A DNA stretch of 57,840 bases from Rhodobiaceae bacterium (GCA_018660505.1 JABJKE010000002.1:1-57840), one strand, 5' to 3'. Positions 8,091 to 16,796 are shown, counted from the stretch's first letter. Numbers and translations are program-made. The notes: generated by a model from the sequence alone, not told the origin.

Positions 8091-8527
8091 TATTCGCCGA
8101 GGGTCTCGCCGTTTTTATTTTTCAACACCATCGCCGTGCCATTCATGCAATAGCGCTGGCCGGTCGGCGGCGGACCATCGGGAAACACATGTCCGAGGTG
8201 CGCGCCACAGGTGTTGCACACGGTTTCGGTGCGGCGCATGAATAAGGTATTGTCGGGGCGGTCGGCCACGGCGGTGGGGGAGACGGGCTCCCAAAAGCTT
8301 GGCCAGCCGGTGCCGCTATCAAATTTCGTATCGCTTTTAAATAAGGGGCTGTCACAGCAGACGCAGTGATACAGCCCCTCATCTTTGGCATCCCAATTCG
8401 GGCCGGTGAAGGCGCGCTCTGTTCCTGCTTTGCGGGTGACGTGAAACTGCTCGTCGGTGAGCTGTTCGCGCCATTCCTGTTCGGTCTTGCTGACAGGGTA
8501 AACCGTATCGTCTTTTTTCCGGCCCAT
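8090..8527 (-). CDS. msrB: Peptide-methionine (R)-S-oxide reductase MsrB
   Basis: 145 residues; reduces methionine-R-sulfoxide in damaged proteins. Zinc ligands are C55/C58 in YHCVCCDSP and C104/C107 in [15 protein letters not shown]. The catalytic cysteine is C127 in RYCMNGTAM. Most family members read RYCINS at this point, so the M-N-G variant is a small oddity next to an intact cysteine. GTGWPSFW, which shapes the substrate pocket, is conserved. The gene starts at 8527 and its stop overlaps the start of the S9 peptidase by one base, forming a two-gene protein-quality unit. Confidence 0.96.
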   Translation of the reverse strand: MGRKKDDTVYPVSKTEQEWREQLTDEQFHVTRKAGTERAFTGPNWDAKDEGLYHCVCCDSPLFKSDTKFDSGTGWPSFWEPVSPTAVADRPDNTLFMRRTETVCNTCGAHLGHVFPDGPPPTGQRYCMNGTAMVLKNKNGETLGE

Positions 8528-8556
8528 GGGATATCCTTTATCGGTAGAACGAAATT

Positions 8557-9009
8557 CTATTGAAACAATAGAGTTAGGTTTTCGGACACGAGGGCCGGCA
8601 TTTCCGAGCCCTCGATTTCCACCGTGACTTCAGAGGTGAACAACATGCCACCCGCTTTTGGCTCGGCAGATTTTAGGGTCGAGCGGGCGCGCAATTTCGA
8701 GCCAACTGGAACCATGGAAACAAAACGGGTTTTATTGGAGCCATAGTTAATGCCCCGCGTAACGCTTTTGACGCCCGAGATTTGCGCCATTAAAACCGGC
8801 AGCAAAGACAAAGTCAAAAAGCCATGGACGATGGTGCCCATGCCCAATTCTTTTTGTGTGCGTTCCGTGTCGAGGTGAATCCACTGGTGGTCGCCCGTTG
8901 CATCGGCGAATAGATTGACTTGGTCTTGATCGATTTGAACCCAATCGCTAACCCCTAATTCTTCGCCGACAGCTGCGGCATATTCTTCTAGATTTTCAAA
9001 AACACGCAT
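8557..9009 (-). CDS. MaoC-like (R)-specific enoyl-CoA hydratase
   Basis: 150 residues with a single hot-dog fold. The catalytic Asp/His pair is in [14 protein letters not shown] near residues 31-44, and [14 protein letters not shown] near 77-90 is the typical following motif. The family hydrates trans-2-enoyl-CoA to (R)-3-hydroxyacyl-CoA. The start at 9009 has a good AGAGGAG ribosome site. It lies 48 bases downstream of the acyl-CoA ligase stop on the same strand, so it is probably co-transcribed and acts on the product of that ligase after oxidation. Confidence 0.9.
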   Translation of the reverse strand: MRVFENLEEYAAAVGEELGVSDWVQIDQDQVNLFADATGDHQWIHLDTERTQKELGMGTIVHGFLTLSLLPVLMAQISGVKSVTRGINYGSNKTRFVSMVPVGSKLRARSTLKSAEPKAGGMLFTSEVTVEIEGSEMPALVSENLTLLFQ

Positions 9010-9057
9010 GAGTTTCTCCTCTTCAATTCGTGTGTCTAATTTAGATGTCTAAAGGGT

Positions 9058-10614
9058 TTAGACAATCTTTGAATCTTTTTTACCCCAATAGCGGTCGCGA
9101 ACCAACCGCTTGTAGAGTTTGCCCGTTGGGTGGCGCGGCAATTCTTTATCGAAATCAACCGAGCGCGGACATTTGATGGCCGATAGGTTTTCTTTGCAAA
9201 AAGCGATTAATTCGGCTTCCAGCTCAGGCCCCGAAGCCGACCAATCGGCAGGCTGCACAACGGCTTTTACTTCCTCGCCAAAGTCTTCATTCGGCACGCC
9301 AATCACCGCCACATCGGCCACTTTCGGGTGGGTGATGAGCAGGTTTTCGGTTTCTTGCGGGTAAATATTCACGCCGCCCGAAATAATCATGAAAGCCTTG
9401 CGGTCGGTGAGGTAAAGATAGCCCTCTTCGTCGAGCCGCCCGACATCGCCCAAAGTGCTCCAATTGGGATGCACGGGATGACGGCTTTCGGCGGTTTTCT
9501 TCGGGTCATTATAATATTCAAACCCCGGCGCATCCATTGGTTGCTCGAAGAAAATCGCCCCGCTTTCGCCTGTCGGCAATTCATTGCCCTCTTCGTCGCA
9601 AATGTGCAAAATTCCGGTCAGCGCTTTGCCGACCGAACCTTTATGGCCCAGCCATTCTTCTGAATTTAACTGCGTGAAACCATTGCCTTCGCTGCCCGCA
9701 TAATATTCGTAAATCACGGGGCCCCACCAATCGATCATTCTTTCTTTAATCGGCACGGGGCAGGGTGCGGCCGCGTGAATGGCGGTTTGCATGCTCGAGA
9801 CATCATATTTCTTCTGCACGTCTTCGGGCAGTTTCAACATGCGCACAAACATGGTTGGCACCCATTGGCTTTTGTTACACTTATGTTTTTCGATAAGCGC
9901 CAAAGCTTCTTCTGGGTCGAAGTTTTCCATGATGATGCAGGTGGCGCCCAATTGCTGCGCACACATATTGTATCGCAAAGGCGCGGCGTGATAGAGCGGC
10001 GCGGGCGATAAATAGGTGGTCTTATCATCAAAGCCATAGAGCAAGGACACGAGGTTAAACAGCGGGTCGGCTTCGTCAATCGCGTCGCCTGGCAGGGCGC
10101 GGCGAATGCCTTTCGGGCGTCCCGTGGTGCCAGACGAATAGAGCATATCCATGCCCCGCGTTTCATCGGCGACGGGTTCGGCCGGTTGGCCGTCGCGTGC
10201 GGTCAGATAATCTTCATACCCCTCAGCGGCGTCGCCGGTCATGAACAGGCCTGCCATTTCGGGCAGCAGGTCTAATAATTCGACCGCCGTGTCTTTCATA
10301 TAATCCGAGGTGAACAGCAATTTGGCGCCGCAGTCTTTCACCACATATTCCACCTCAGACGCGGTGAGGCGCGATGAAACGGCGGTGAAATAAAGTCCCG
10401 CGCGTTGGGCGGCCCAGCAAATCTCTAGGAAATGCATATTATTGTCCATGAAGATAGCAATGCCATCGCCGATTTTCAGCCCGCGGGCCCGCGCCAATTG
10501 CGCGATTTGATTGGAGTAATCATTTAGCTGCTTGTAAGTCACAACCTCATCGGTGGCGGCCATAATAAAGGCCGGGTGCTGCGGATTATTTTGCGCATGA
10601 ATATATGGATGCAT
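9058..10614 (-). CDS. AMP-dependent acyl-CoA synthetase / ligase
   Basis: 518 residues of the ANL superfamily; activates a carboxylic acid with ATP and joins it to CoA. The ATP-binding loop is YSSGTTGRPKGIRR, the adenine motif region is YEYYAGSEGNGFT, the hinge region reads YLTDRKAFMIISGGVNIYP, and the catalytic lysine lies in PRHPTGKLYKRLV near the C-terminus. I chose the ATG at 10614, which has GGGAGAG eight bases upstream, over an in-frame ATG 28 codons earlier. It is divergent from the enoyl-CoA hydratase at 10712 and leads into the MaoC gene. The substrate is uncertain: medium or long chain, or aromatic or alicyclic acid. Confidence 0.92.
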   Translation of the reverse strand: MHPYIHAQNNPQHPAFIMAATDEVVTYKQLNDYSNQIAQLARARGLKIGDGIAIFMDNNMHFLEICWAAQRAGLYFTAVSSRLTASEVEYVVKDCGAKLLFTSDYMKDTAVELLDLLPEMAGLFMTGDAAEGYEDYLTARDGQPAEPVADETRGMDMLYSSGTTGRPKGIRRALPGDAIDEADPLFNLVSLLYGFDDKTTYLSPAPLYHAAPLRYNMCAQQLGATCIIMENFDPEEALALIEKHKCNKSQWVPTMFVRMLKLPEDVQKKYDVSSMQTAIHAAAPCPVPIKERMIDWWGPVIYEYYAGSEGNGFTQLNSEEWLGHKGSVGKALTGILHICDEEGNELPTGESGAIFFEQPMDAPGFEYYNDPKKTAESRHPVHPNWSTLGDVGRLDEEGYLYLTDRKAFMIISGGVNIYPQETENLLITHPKVADVAVIGVPNEDFGEEVKAVVQPADWSASGPELEAELIAFCKENLSAIKCPRSVDFDKELPRHPTGKLYKRLVRDRYWGKKDSKIV

Positions 10615-10711
10615 CTGTCTCTCCCAAAAACGACTATTGCAGGAACTATAGAGATATGGGAGGTTTCGGCAAGTCACGGATGTGCCAATTTTAGACATTT
10701 TGGGGAGAAAA

Positions 10712-11623
10712 ATGTCAGATTATCAACAAATCAAAACCGAAGTAGATGCCGATGGCATTTTTGTGCTGACCTTAAACCGCCCGAAGGTGATGAACGCCTT
10801 TACCGGACGGATGATGTACGAAGTTATTGACGCTTTTGACAAAGCCGATGCCGACGACAATGTGCGCGCGATTATTGTTACCGGCGAAGGCGAGCGAGCC
10901 TTTTGTGCGGGCGCCGATTTATCCGAAGGCGATAAGACGTTCGATTATGCCGAACGTGAAGATGCCGGAGAAAAGAAAACCGTTGTCTCAGAAGATGGCG
11001 CCATTGATTGGTCGAGCGAAGATATTCGCGACAGCGGTGGCCGAGTAACCTTGCGCATTTTCGAGAGCATTAAGCCTGTCATCGGCGCCATTAACGGGGC
11101 GGCCGTGGGCATTGGTGCCACCATGCAATTGCCGATGGATATTCGCATTGCCTCCGACAACGCGCGTTTTGGCTTTGTATTTGCCCGTCGTGGCATTGTG
11201 CCAGAGGCTTGCTCGAGCTGGTTTTTGCCGCGCCTTGTGGGCATCTCGAAAGCTTTGCAATGGTGCTATTCTGGCGAGGTGTTTAACGCCCAAGAAGCGC
11301 TGGATGGCGGTCTGGTCAGCGAGATTGTGCCGCAGGCGGATTTGCTGGCACGGGCCAAAGAAATTGCTTTGCAAATGACCCAGATGAGCTCGCCGGTTTC
11401 TGTGGCGATGACACGCCAAATGCTGTGGCGCATGTTGGGTGCCGACCATCCTATGGAAGCGCATAAAGTAGACAGCAAAGCGGTGTTTGGCCGAGGCCGT
11501 CAGTCGGATGCCAAAGAAGGGGTGGTTTCTTTTCTGGAAAAACGCCCGCCTGAATTTGCCAATAAGCCAAGCCGCGATATGCCAGACTTCTATCCTTGGT
11601 GGGATGAGAAGACATATAGCTAA
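10712..11623 (+). CDS. Enoyl-CoA hydratase/isomerase family protein
   Basis: 303 residues with the crotonase fold. The oxyanion-hole segments are ERAFCAGADLSEGD near residue 65 and GAAVGIGATMQLPMDIRIA near 132; FARRGIVPEACSSWFLPRL near 160 carries the likely acid/base glutamate. I place the start at ATG 10712, with GGGGAGAAAA upstream, rather than ten codons earlier. It is somewhat longer than standard crotonases (about 260 residues), with an acidic insert around residues 75-105. It is transcribed away from the acyl-CoA ligase/MaoC pair and probably belongs to the same catabolic set. Confidence 0.9.
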   Translation: MSDYQQIKTEVDADGIFVLTLNRPKVMNAFTGRMMYEVIDAFDKADADDNVRAIIVTGEGERAFCAGADLSEGDKTFDYAEREDAGEKKTVVSEDGAIDWSSEDIRDSGGRVTLRIFESIKPVIGAINGAAVGIGATMQLPMDIRIASDNARFGFVFARRGIVPEACSSWFLPRLVGISKALQWCYSGEVFNAQEALDGGLVSEIVPQADLLARAKEIALQMTQMSSPVSVAMTRQMLWRMLGADHPMEAHKVDSKAVFGRGRQSDAKEGVVSFLEKRPPEFANKPSRDMPDFYPWWDEKTYS

Positions 11624-11634
11624 GCGAAACCGCT

Positions 11635-12888
11635 TTAGGGCGTGAGCTCGTCCTCACGGCGCATGATTTGCCATACTGGCGTCAGCGCTATGAGGGCGAG
11701 TATCAGCACCATCATTAAGAAAGCCGAGAGGAAAGTGGTCATCAAAGGGCCAATCATTTCGGTCAAAATGCCAGTCAGCGTGGCACCCACAGGCGCTGAG
11801 CCCATGAAGCCGAGGCTGTAAAAAGCCAAGACGCGACCGCGCGCCTCTGGCGGCGCTTCAATTTGAACAATCGTGCGGGCCATCGTCATATTGACGCCCG
11901 CCGCAATGCCCCAAATGGCGGCAATGGCGCATAGGGATGTGAAGTCGGGTGCCAGCGGCACGCCCATGAGCGCGAAACAACCAATGATGAGCGCGCCGGT
12001 CATGGCGCGGCCACGGCGCTCGACCGGGCGTCGCATCATCATCAAAAGCGTTGAGAAAATCGTGCCGCCCCAGAAGCAGAAGTTTAAAATAGAAATCTCA
12101 AGCTGCCCGCCACCAAAAATTTGCGTCACAATGAGCGGCAGGGTGACCATGAAAATACCGATAAAGAAGATGCCCGTTCCGATGGAAGAAATAATCACCG
12201 GACGCATGATGGACGAGTGCCAAACAAGCGTAAAACCGGCCCGCCAGCTCTGGTCATTTACCTCGCCCTCGGCCAAATCCGGCTGTTTCATCGGTGGGAA
12301 GTTAGGCAGCATCAGCGTGAACACAAAGCCCACCAAAAGTGCGGCGGCTTGCAACACCAATAAAGCCCAGGGGCCGGCAAAAGCCGAGGCCGTGCCAGCC
12401 AAAACATAGCCCAAAAGTTGCGCGCCAAATTGAGCGATGAGCGCCATCATCACCGCGCCTTGGATATGGGTGTCGGTGACGCGAGATAAAAGCGCATCGC
12501 GGGTCGGCACCATGAAAGCGAAAGTAACGCTCATCATTAGGGTGAAGACGATAAGGTGCCAATATTCTAACGCGCCCGTATAGGTGAGCCAGCCCAGCGC
12601 GATGGGCGGAAGGGCGGCCAGTAAATTGACCCAGAGGAGGATGGTACGAGAATCGTTTTTATCGGCGATGCTGCCCGCATAAAGCATGAGGAAAACTTGC
12701 GGCAGAGCCAAAGCCACTTGCGCCGCCGCCAATTGCGTTGCCGTGCCGCCCAGCGTGACGATGACCAAGGTTGGCACCATAACGAATTGCAGTCCATGCG
12801 AGGTAAACCACGTGGCGATGCCGCCAAGATAAGCGAACATCGGGTTTATGCCCCAGCGAGGGATTAAACTTTCTATCTTCTGTGTCAT
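11635..12888 (-). CDS. MFS transporter (MFS_3 / enterobactin exporter-like)
   Basis: 417 residues with twelve predicted membrane helices. The loop after helix 2 reads GSIADKNDSRTILLW, which matches the MFS signature G-x3-D-x-x-x-R. The end of the N-terminal half carries PTRDALLSRVTDTHIQGAV, a stretch typical of the MFS_3 (EntS-like) group. Such carriers are usually exporters driven by the proton gradient; the substrate is unknown. It converges on the enoyl-CoA hydratase, with only 11 bases between the stops. The regulator at 12987 lies upstream on the same strand and could control it, which is an inference from position only. Confidence 0.88.
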   Translation of the reverse strand: MTQKIESLIPRWGINPMFAYLGGIATWFTSHGLQFVMVPTLVIVTLGGTATQLAAAQVALALPQVFLMLYAGSIADKNDSRTILLWVNLLAALPPIALGWLTYTGALEYWHLIVFTLMMSVTFAFMVPTRDALLSRVTDTHIQGAVMMALIAQFGAQLLGYVLAGTASAFAGPWALLVLQAAALLVGFVFTLMLPNFPPMKQPDLAEGEVNDQSWRAGFTLVWHSSIMRPVIISSIGTGIFFIGIFMVTLPLIVTQIFGGGQLEISILNFCFWGGTIFSTLLMMMRRPVERRGRAMTGALIIGCFALMGVPLAPDFTSLCAIAAIWGIAAGVNMTMARTIVQIEAPPEARGRVLAFYSLGFMGSAPVGATLTGILTEMIGPLMTTFLSAFLMMVLILALIALTPVWQIMRREDELTP

Positions 12889-12986
12889 GCCAACTCCATC
12901 GCTCTTGGGGCGAGATAAATCAAACGCTATGCATGTGCCCTATCACAAACTGCAAATGGAACCAAAAGATAATCGGTTTTAAAAGG

Positions 12987-13457
12987 TTACGCCGGATCCT
13001 TCACCCGCGCCTGACGTGTACGGGCGCGCTCGACATGGGGCCAAAAGCTTTTGGCAAAGGCATTGACCGCTTCCTTCATTTTTTGGGTTGGCACATAAAG
13101 CTCAGAGCGGCCAATGCGTTGGTTGGGCTCGATAAAGCCGAGGTCTTCGAAACGCTGCAAGCTGGCGCGAACGGTGCCATAGGCGCGCCCTGTAATTTCG
13201 ACGATGTTTTTGGTAACCGTGGCGCGTCCCTCTGCCTCATTGGTGAGGATGACAAATAACATAATCCAGTCTTCATGGTGGGGAGTTTGCGTATCGAAAA
13301 TGTGATTGCCGAAACGATAGCCGAATAACAACGTATTGATGAAATCTTGCGCCTCATCTTCCAGCCCTTGGATGGGTTTGATGATTTGGTCTGGCAGCGT
13401 AAAAACTTCTTTTTCTTCCGCTTTGGAAGATAATTTATGGTTTTGGCGTTTAGCCAT
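12987..13457 (-). CDS. Winged-helix transcriptional regulator (MarR-like)
   Basis: 156 residues. A helix-turn-helix is visible at about residues 88-112: TKNIVEITGRAYGTVRASL followed by the wing FEDLGFIEPNQRIGRSELYVPT, in the arrangement of MarR-type dimeric repressors. The N-terminal 35 residues are charged and probably flexible. No effector-binding domain is recognisable. It is divergent from the DnaA-like gene at 13682 across 224 AT-rich bases, and lies 98 bases upstream of the MFS exporter on the same strand. The family assignment is by eye. Confidence 0.65.
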   Translation of the reverse strand: MAKRQNHKLSSKAEEKEVFTLPDQIIKPIQGLEDEAQDFINTLLFGYRFGNHIFDTQTPHHEDWIMLFVILTNEAEGRATVTKNIVEITGRAYGTVRASLQRFEDLGFIEPNQRIGRSELYVPTQKMKEAVNAFAKSFWPHVERARTRQARVKDPA

Positions 13458-13586
13458 TTTAATTCCCCTTATTTTTATTATTAGTCAATTTTATATTAGA
13501 GGTTCGGTTACAGGCTTCAAGTTAAGTTTTTTTCATTTGCTGTTAATATAGCCGGGAATGGTAGCTTAGAGCGTAAATGCAGATGC

Positions 13587-13623
13587 TTAATTTTGTCTTA
13601 ACTATTTGTCTTGGATTTACTAA
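13587..13623 (+). promoter_or_regulatory. Perfect CtrA-type box with possible -10, upstream of the DnaA-like gene
   Basis: TTAA at 13587-13590, seven bases, then TTAAC at 13598-13602 matches the full CtrA consensus TTAA-N7-TTAAC. A -10-like TACTAA lies at 13618-13623, 16 bases past the second TTAA, which is the geometry of promoters where CtrA covers the -35 region (Caulobacter knowledge). The start codon at 13682 follows with an AGAGGT ribosome site. The surrounding 224-base gap is AT-rich, which raises the chance of a random match somewhat. Confidence 0.55.
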
Positions 13624-13681
13624 TCGAGACTTATGCTCCGCAGGCGGCGATTGTCCATACTTATAAAAAAAGAGGTAAATT

Positions 13682-14089
13682 ATGCCCGCTCGTCGAAACC
13701 TAGACTGCAAGCCCAACCATAAATCAGCGCCACCGCCCAATTCGGTAGACGCCGTGCGGCGCGATGCGCAATTTAATTTGATTATTTCTTATGTTCGGGC
13801 CGCCAATAATATTGCGCCCGATTATGTTTTGGGGCCCAGTCGGGGCAGCCAGCATTTATCGAAGGCGCGCCATATCGTTTACTATCTCTCCCATGTGGGG
13901 TTTGGCATGAGTTATACCCATATTGGCCAAATGACCCGACGCGACCGAACCAGTGTTGCGCATGGGGTCACTTGCTCGGAGGACCGGCGCGACGCGCCGC
14001 AGTTTGACCGAGCCATGCATTTTGCCGAACTGGCCTTGGCCGAGTTATTTGCCACTACTTGGAGTGCATCTAATGACTCCGGCGAGTGA
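13682..14089 (+). CDS. DnaA-domain-IV-like helix-turn-helix protein without AAA+ domain
   Basis: 135 residues. From about residue 60 to 108 it reads like the DNA-binding domain IV of DnaA: LSKARHIVYYLSHVGFG, then YTHIGQMTRRDRTSVAHGV. The E. coli DnaA motif is GGRDHTTVLHAC; here the Asp, one Thr and the His that contact the DnaA box are kept, while the His after Asp is Arg. The ATPase module of DnaA is absent. Such stand-alone proteins occur in Alphaproteobacteria next to DUF6456 genes (family knowledge). It overlaps the DUF6456 start by 17 bases. It may bind DnaA-box-like sites as a regulator, which is an inference. Confidence 0.75.
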   Translation: MPARRNLDCKPNHKSAPPPNSVDAVRRDAQFNLIISYVRAANNIAPDYVLGPSRGSQHLSKARHIVYYLSHVGFGMSYTHIGQMTRRDRTSVAHGVTCSEDRRDAPQFDRAMHFAELALAELFATTWSASNDSGE

Positions 14090-14822
14090 GCGTATATTCC
14101 GCCAGCACGGCAAGAAATTATCGGCGCCGCAGGCCTATCTGGAAGGGCTGGCCGATGGTCGTTTTGGTTTGTTTCGCGCGGGTCAAAAATCCGGCAAACC
14201 GCAAGCCATTATTGACGCCGCCGATGTGGTGGCTTGGCAGAATGCGGATTTGCTGCAAGGCGATATCTCGCTTGAGATATCGCCGCAAGGACGCGCGCAT
14301 TTGCGCCGCTTTGTGGCTGGCGGCGCCTTTATGGCTCAACACAAAGGGCTGGCTTGTGCGGCGCATGATAGCGCGGTAACCCAAACCCAAACGACGCCGC
14401 TACAATGGTTGCAAGCCCGCCAAAAAGACAAACACTTTGGGTTGCAAGATATTGAGTTTGAGGCTGGCCATCGCCTCGCTCAAGATTATGACCATGCGGC
14501 CTATCAGCCACGCCAGACAATGGATTGGCAGCGGCCGGTTTTTGTCGATGGCACGCCGCCGACCGGAGAGCCAAATTTTGCTGGCAGTCTTCTCGATGCG
14601 CGCAAAAAACTAGATGCCGCTTTGGCCTATATGGGGCCCGGATTATCGGATGTGGCGCTGGCAATTTGCTGTGCCGAAGTTGGGTTGGAGGATTGTGAGC
14701 GCGGCTTTTTTCTGCCCAAGCGCTCGGCCAAATTAATGCTCAAAATGGCGCTGATGCGGCTTTCCGTGCACTATGGGCTTCAATCGGCAGCGGCCGCGGC
14801 GGCATCGTTTCGAATGCGCTGA
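14073..14822 (+). CDS. DUF6456 domain protein
   Basis: 249 residues from the ATG at 14073, inside the end of the DnaA-like gene. The C-terminal 150 residues carry the DUF6456 features: PLQWLQARQKDKHFGLQDIE, the motif AGHRLAQDYDHA, GPGLSDVALAICCAEVGLED and an LPKRSAKLMLKMALMRLSVHYG ending. The function of this alphaproteobacterial family is unknown; some members carry an N-terminal HTH in the same chain, so this gene and its upstream partner look like the split form of one regulator. The last 43 bases overlap the convergent sufE gene. Confidence 0.75.
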   Translation: MTPASERIFRQHGKKLSAPQAYLEGLADGRFGLFRAGQKSGKPQAIIDAADVVAWQNADLLQGDISLEISPQGRAHLRRFVAGGAFMAQHKGLACAAHDSAVTQTQTTPLQWLQARQKDKHFGLQDIEFEAGHRLAQDYDHAAYQPRQTMDWQRPVFVDGTPPTGEPNFAGSLLDARKKLDAALAYMGPGLSDVALAICCAEVGLEDCERGFFLPKRSAKLMLKMALMRLSVHYGLQSAAAAAASFRMR

Positions 14823-15187
14823 ACCATCGCGTAAAATCCGTTGGAGCGTTGCGGCGTCAGGTGATCGCTCAGGCCCAGCTGGGCAAAAGCCCCCTCGGCG
14901 TCAAAAGCGGCAATTTCGGCGCGGCTTTTGCCATTATACAGGTCCAATAAAATGGCCACTAAGCCGCGCACAATATGGGCGTCGCTATCGCCGCGAAAGT
15001 GCAAGCGGTCGTCTTGTGCCTCGGTGACCAGCCAAACTTGGCTGACGCAGCCTGGCACTTTATTGGCTTCATTATGCTCCGCATCGCTGAGCGGGGCCAA
15101 GCCGTTGCCCAATTCGATGATGAAGCGATAGCGCTCTTCCCAATCGTCAAACAGGGCGAAGTCCTCTAGCAAAGTTTCAAGCGACAT
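14780..15187 (-). CDS. sufE: SufE family cysteine desulfurase activator
   Basis: 135 residues. SufE accepts persulfide sulfur from SufS on a conserved cysteine for Fe-S cluster building. The expected order is present: LEDFALFDDWEERYRFIIEL at the N-terminus, then NKVPGCVSQVWL with the active cysteine near residue 50, and FRGDSDAHIVRGLVAILL near 70-85. I use the ATG at 15187, which follows TAGGAAA and leads into SLETLLEDF; nine upstream codons are open but lack support. The C-terminus ends in an alanine run that is coded by the strand opposite the end of the DUF6456 gene, a 43-base convergent overlap. Confidence 0.92.
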   Translation of the reverse strand: MSLETLLEDFALFDDWEERYRFIIELGNGLAPLSDAEHNEANKVPGCVSQVWLVTEAQDDRLHFRGDSDAHIVRGLVAILLDLYNGKSRAEIAAFDAEGAFAQLGLSDHLTPQRSNGFYAMVQRIRNDAAAAAAD

Positions 15188-15284
15188 AGTGCATTTCCTA
15201 TCGCGCCCAACCAAAGGGGCGGGCGTGGCGCAAAATTAAGCCGAGCGATATAGGAAAGCAAGTGTGTAAAGACGACGCGCAATC

Positions 15285-15644
15285 ATGATACAAACAGACA
15301 TGTTTATGCGTCTTAAATCTGAGCTCTATGTGCAAGCCTTGGTGCGCCGCGTGCAAGGCGCTTTGGCGGCTGCCTATGTGGCGCGGAGGGGCGATACCGA
15401 TGCGGGGGTGATTTTTATTCGCGTCAATCGGATGGATGGCACGGGCGGGGTCTTGTCTTTGTTCACCAATCTCGATGGCGAGCGTTTGGCGCGTGTGGTC
15501 TTGCCGCCCGGCACGCCAGAGCCAGAGATAGACACGCGTTTGGCGCGAGAAATGACGCGCGATCCGGATATTTGGGTGATAGATATAGAAGATGTTGCAG
15601 GACGACATTTTTTAGACGAGAAAATAGACGGTACTTGGTCTTAA
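15285..15644 (+). CDS. DUF1491 family protein
   Basis: 119 residues. RLKSELYVQALVRRVQGA near the N-terminus, VARRGDTDAGVIFIRVN near residue 32 and the C-terminal DPDIWVIDIED region match DUF1491, a small family found mainly in Alphaproteobacteria and without known function. The start could be ATG 15285 or ATG 15300; neither has a strong ribosome site. It lies between sufE (divergent) and the MscS channel gene, from which it is separated by a 14-bp tandem repeat. Confidence 0.82.
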   Translation: MIQTDMFMRLKSELYVQALVRRVQGALAAAYVARRGDTDAGVIFIRVNRMDGTGGVLSLFTNLDGERLARVVLPPGTPEPEIDTRLAREMTRDPDIWVIDIEDVAGRHFLDEKIDGTWS

Positions 15645-15680
15645 AGGTGAGGCCCGACAGGTGAGGCCCGAAAGGTGAAG
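15645..15680 (+). repeat. 14-bp tandem repeat carrying the ribosome site of the MscS gene
   Basis: AGGTGAGGCCCGAC at 15645-15658 is followed by an almost identical copy at 15659-15672 and a partial copy at 15673-15680. Each copy contains AGGTGA, a Shine-Dalgarno-like string. The third copy, AGGTGAAGAG, sits six bases before the mscS ATG at 15686 and is the likely functional site. Changes in copy number would alter the leader and perhaps translation. Confidence 0.75.
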
Positions 15681-15685
15681 AGATA

Positions 15686-16792
15686 ATGCAAGAATTTATC
15701 GCCCTGGTGCGCGAAGTTTGGAGCTCTGGCTCCTTTGGGTTGAGTGTCTCGGAGATATTGACGGCCTTGGGCATATTTTTGTTTTTTGCGGTTTTGCGTG
15801 GGCTGTTCACGCGCTTTGTGCTGAACGCTTTGGAGCGATTGACCAAGCGGACGAAAAACAACATCGACGATATGTTGCGCGAGGCGGTGGAGCGGCCGAT
15901 TAAATTCTTCTTCCTGATTCTGGGCGTGTTTTTTGCCTTGGAAGCTTTGCCCCTCGATGGCTTGCCAGCCGAGCTGGCCGACCGGGTTATGCGCTCGTTG
16001 ATTGCGGTTGGGATTTTCTGGACTTTCTATGCGGCCATCACGCCGGCGCATATTGCGCTCAAAAATATCGAAGATATTCTCTCGCCCGAAATCATTGGCT
16101 GGCTGATGACTTTGGTTCGTTGGGGCGTCGGCTTAACTGGCGGCGCGACCGTGTTGCAAATCTGGGGCATTCAAATTGGCCCCATCGTGGCTGGCTTTGG
16201 TCTGTTTGGCGTGGCCGTGGCTTTGGGCGCGCAAGATTTGTTCAAAAACCTATTGGGCGGCGTTTCCATTCTGGTCGAGAGACGGTTTCAAATCGGCGAT
16301 CGCATTGAAGTGGCGGGGATTGTCGAGGGCGTTATCGAGCAAATTGGGTTTCGCTCCACGCGCGTGCGCCGCTTCGACCAAGTGCCCGTGGTGGTGCCCA
16401 ATAATACGTTTTCTGACCACGCGCTGATTAATTATTCAAACATGACGCAGCGCCGGGTGAAATGGACCATTGGGCTGGAATACAATAGCACGGCGGCGCA
16501 ATTAGAAGCGGTGCGCGCGGGCATTGAACAATGGCTTGTCGACGACCCGCGGTTTGTCTCCGATGATGCAAATGTCTCTTGTGTAGTGCGCGTCGAGAGC
16601 TTTAACGCCAGCTCCATCGACCTGCTGGTCTATTGTTTTACCGCCTCCACCGATTGGCTGGAATGGCTGGATGCCAAACAGGGCTTGCTGTTTGCGATTA
16701 AGAAAATCGTCGAAGACGCGGGCACAGGTTTTGCTTTCCCCAGCCGCTCGATTTATATCGAAACGCCGACGTCAGAAACCACAAACCTTTAG
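15686..16792 (+). CDS. MscS-family mechanosensitive ion channel
   Basis: 368 residues. Membrane segments are at about 27-45, 70-90, 105-125 and 140-160. The pore helix follows at about 160-190 in IVAGFGLFGVAVALGAQDLF, matching the Gly/Ala-rich TM3 of MscS, and then KNLLGGVSILVERRFQIGD and VEQIGFRSTRVRRFDQVPVVVPN begin the cytoplasmic beta domain. The channel opens under membrane tension to release solutes during hypo-osmotic shock. Start ATG 15686 after AGGTGAAGAG. The N-terminal part is longer than in E. coli MscS, as in the YnaI/YbdG-like groups. Confidence 0.93.
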   Translation: MQEFIALVREVWSSGSFGLSVSEILTALGIFLFFAVLRGLFTRFVLNALERLTKRTKNNIDDMLREAVERPIKFFFLILGVFFALEALPLDGLPAELADRVMRSLIAVGIFWTFYAAITPAHIALKNIEDILSPEIIGWLMTLVRWGVGLTGGATVLQIWGIQIGPIVAGFGLFGVAVALGAQDLFKNLLGGVSILVERRFQIGDRIEVAGIVEGVIEQIGFRSTRVRRFDQVPVVVPNNTFSDHALINYSNMTQRRVKWTIGLEYNSTAAQLEAVRAGIEQWLVDDPRFVSDDANVSCVVRVESFNASSIDLLVYCFTASTDWLEWLDAKQGLLFAIKKIVEDAGTGFAFPSRSIYIETPTSETTNL

Positions 16793-16796
16793 GGTT

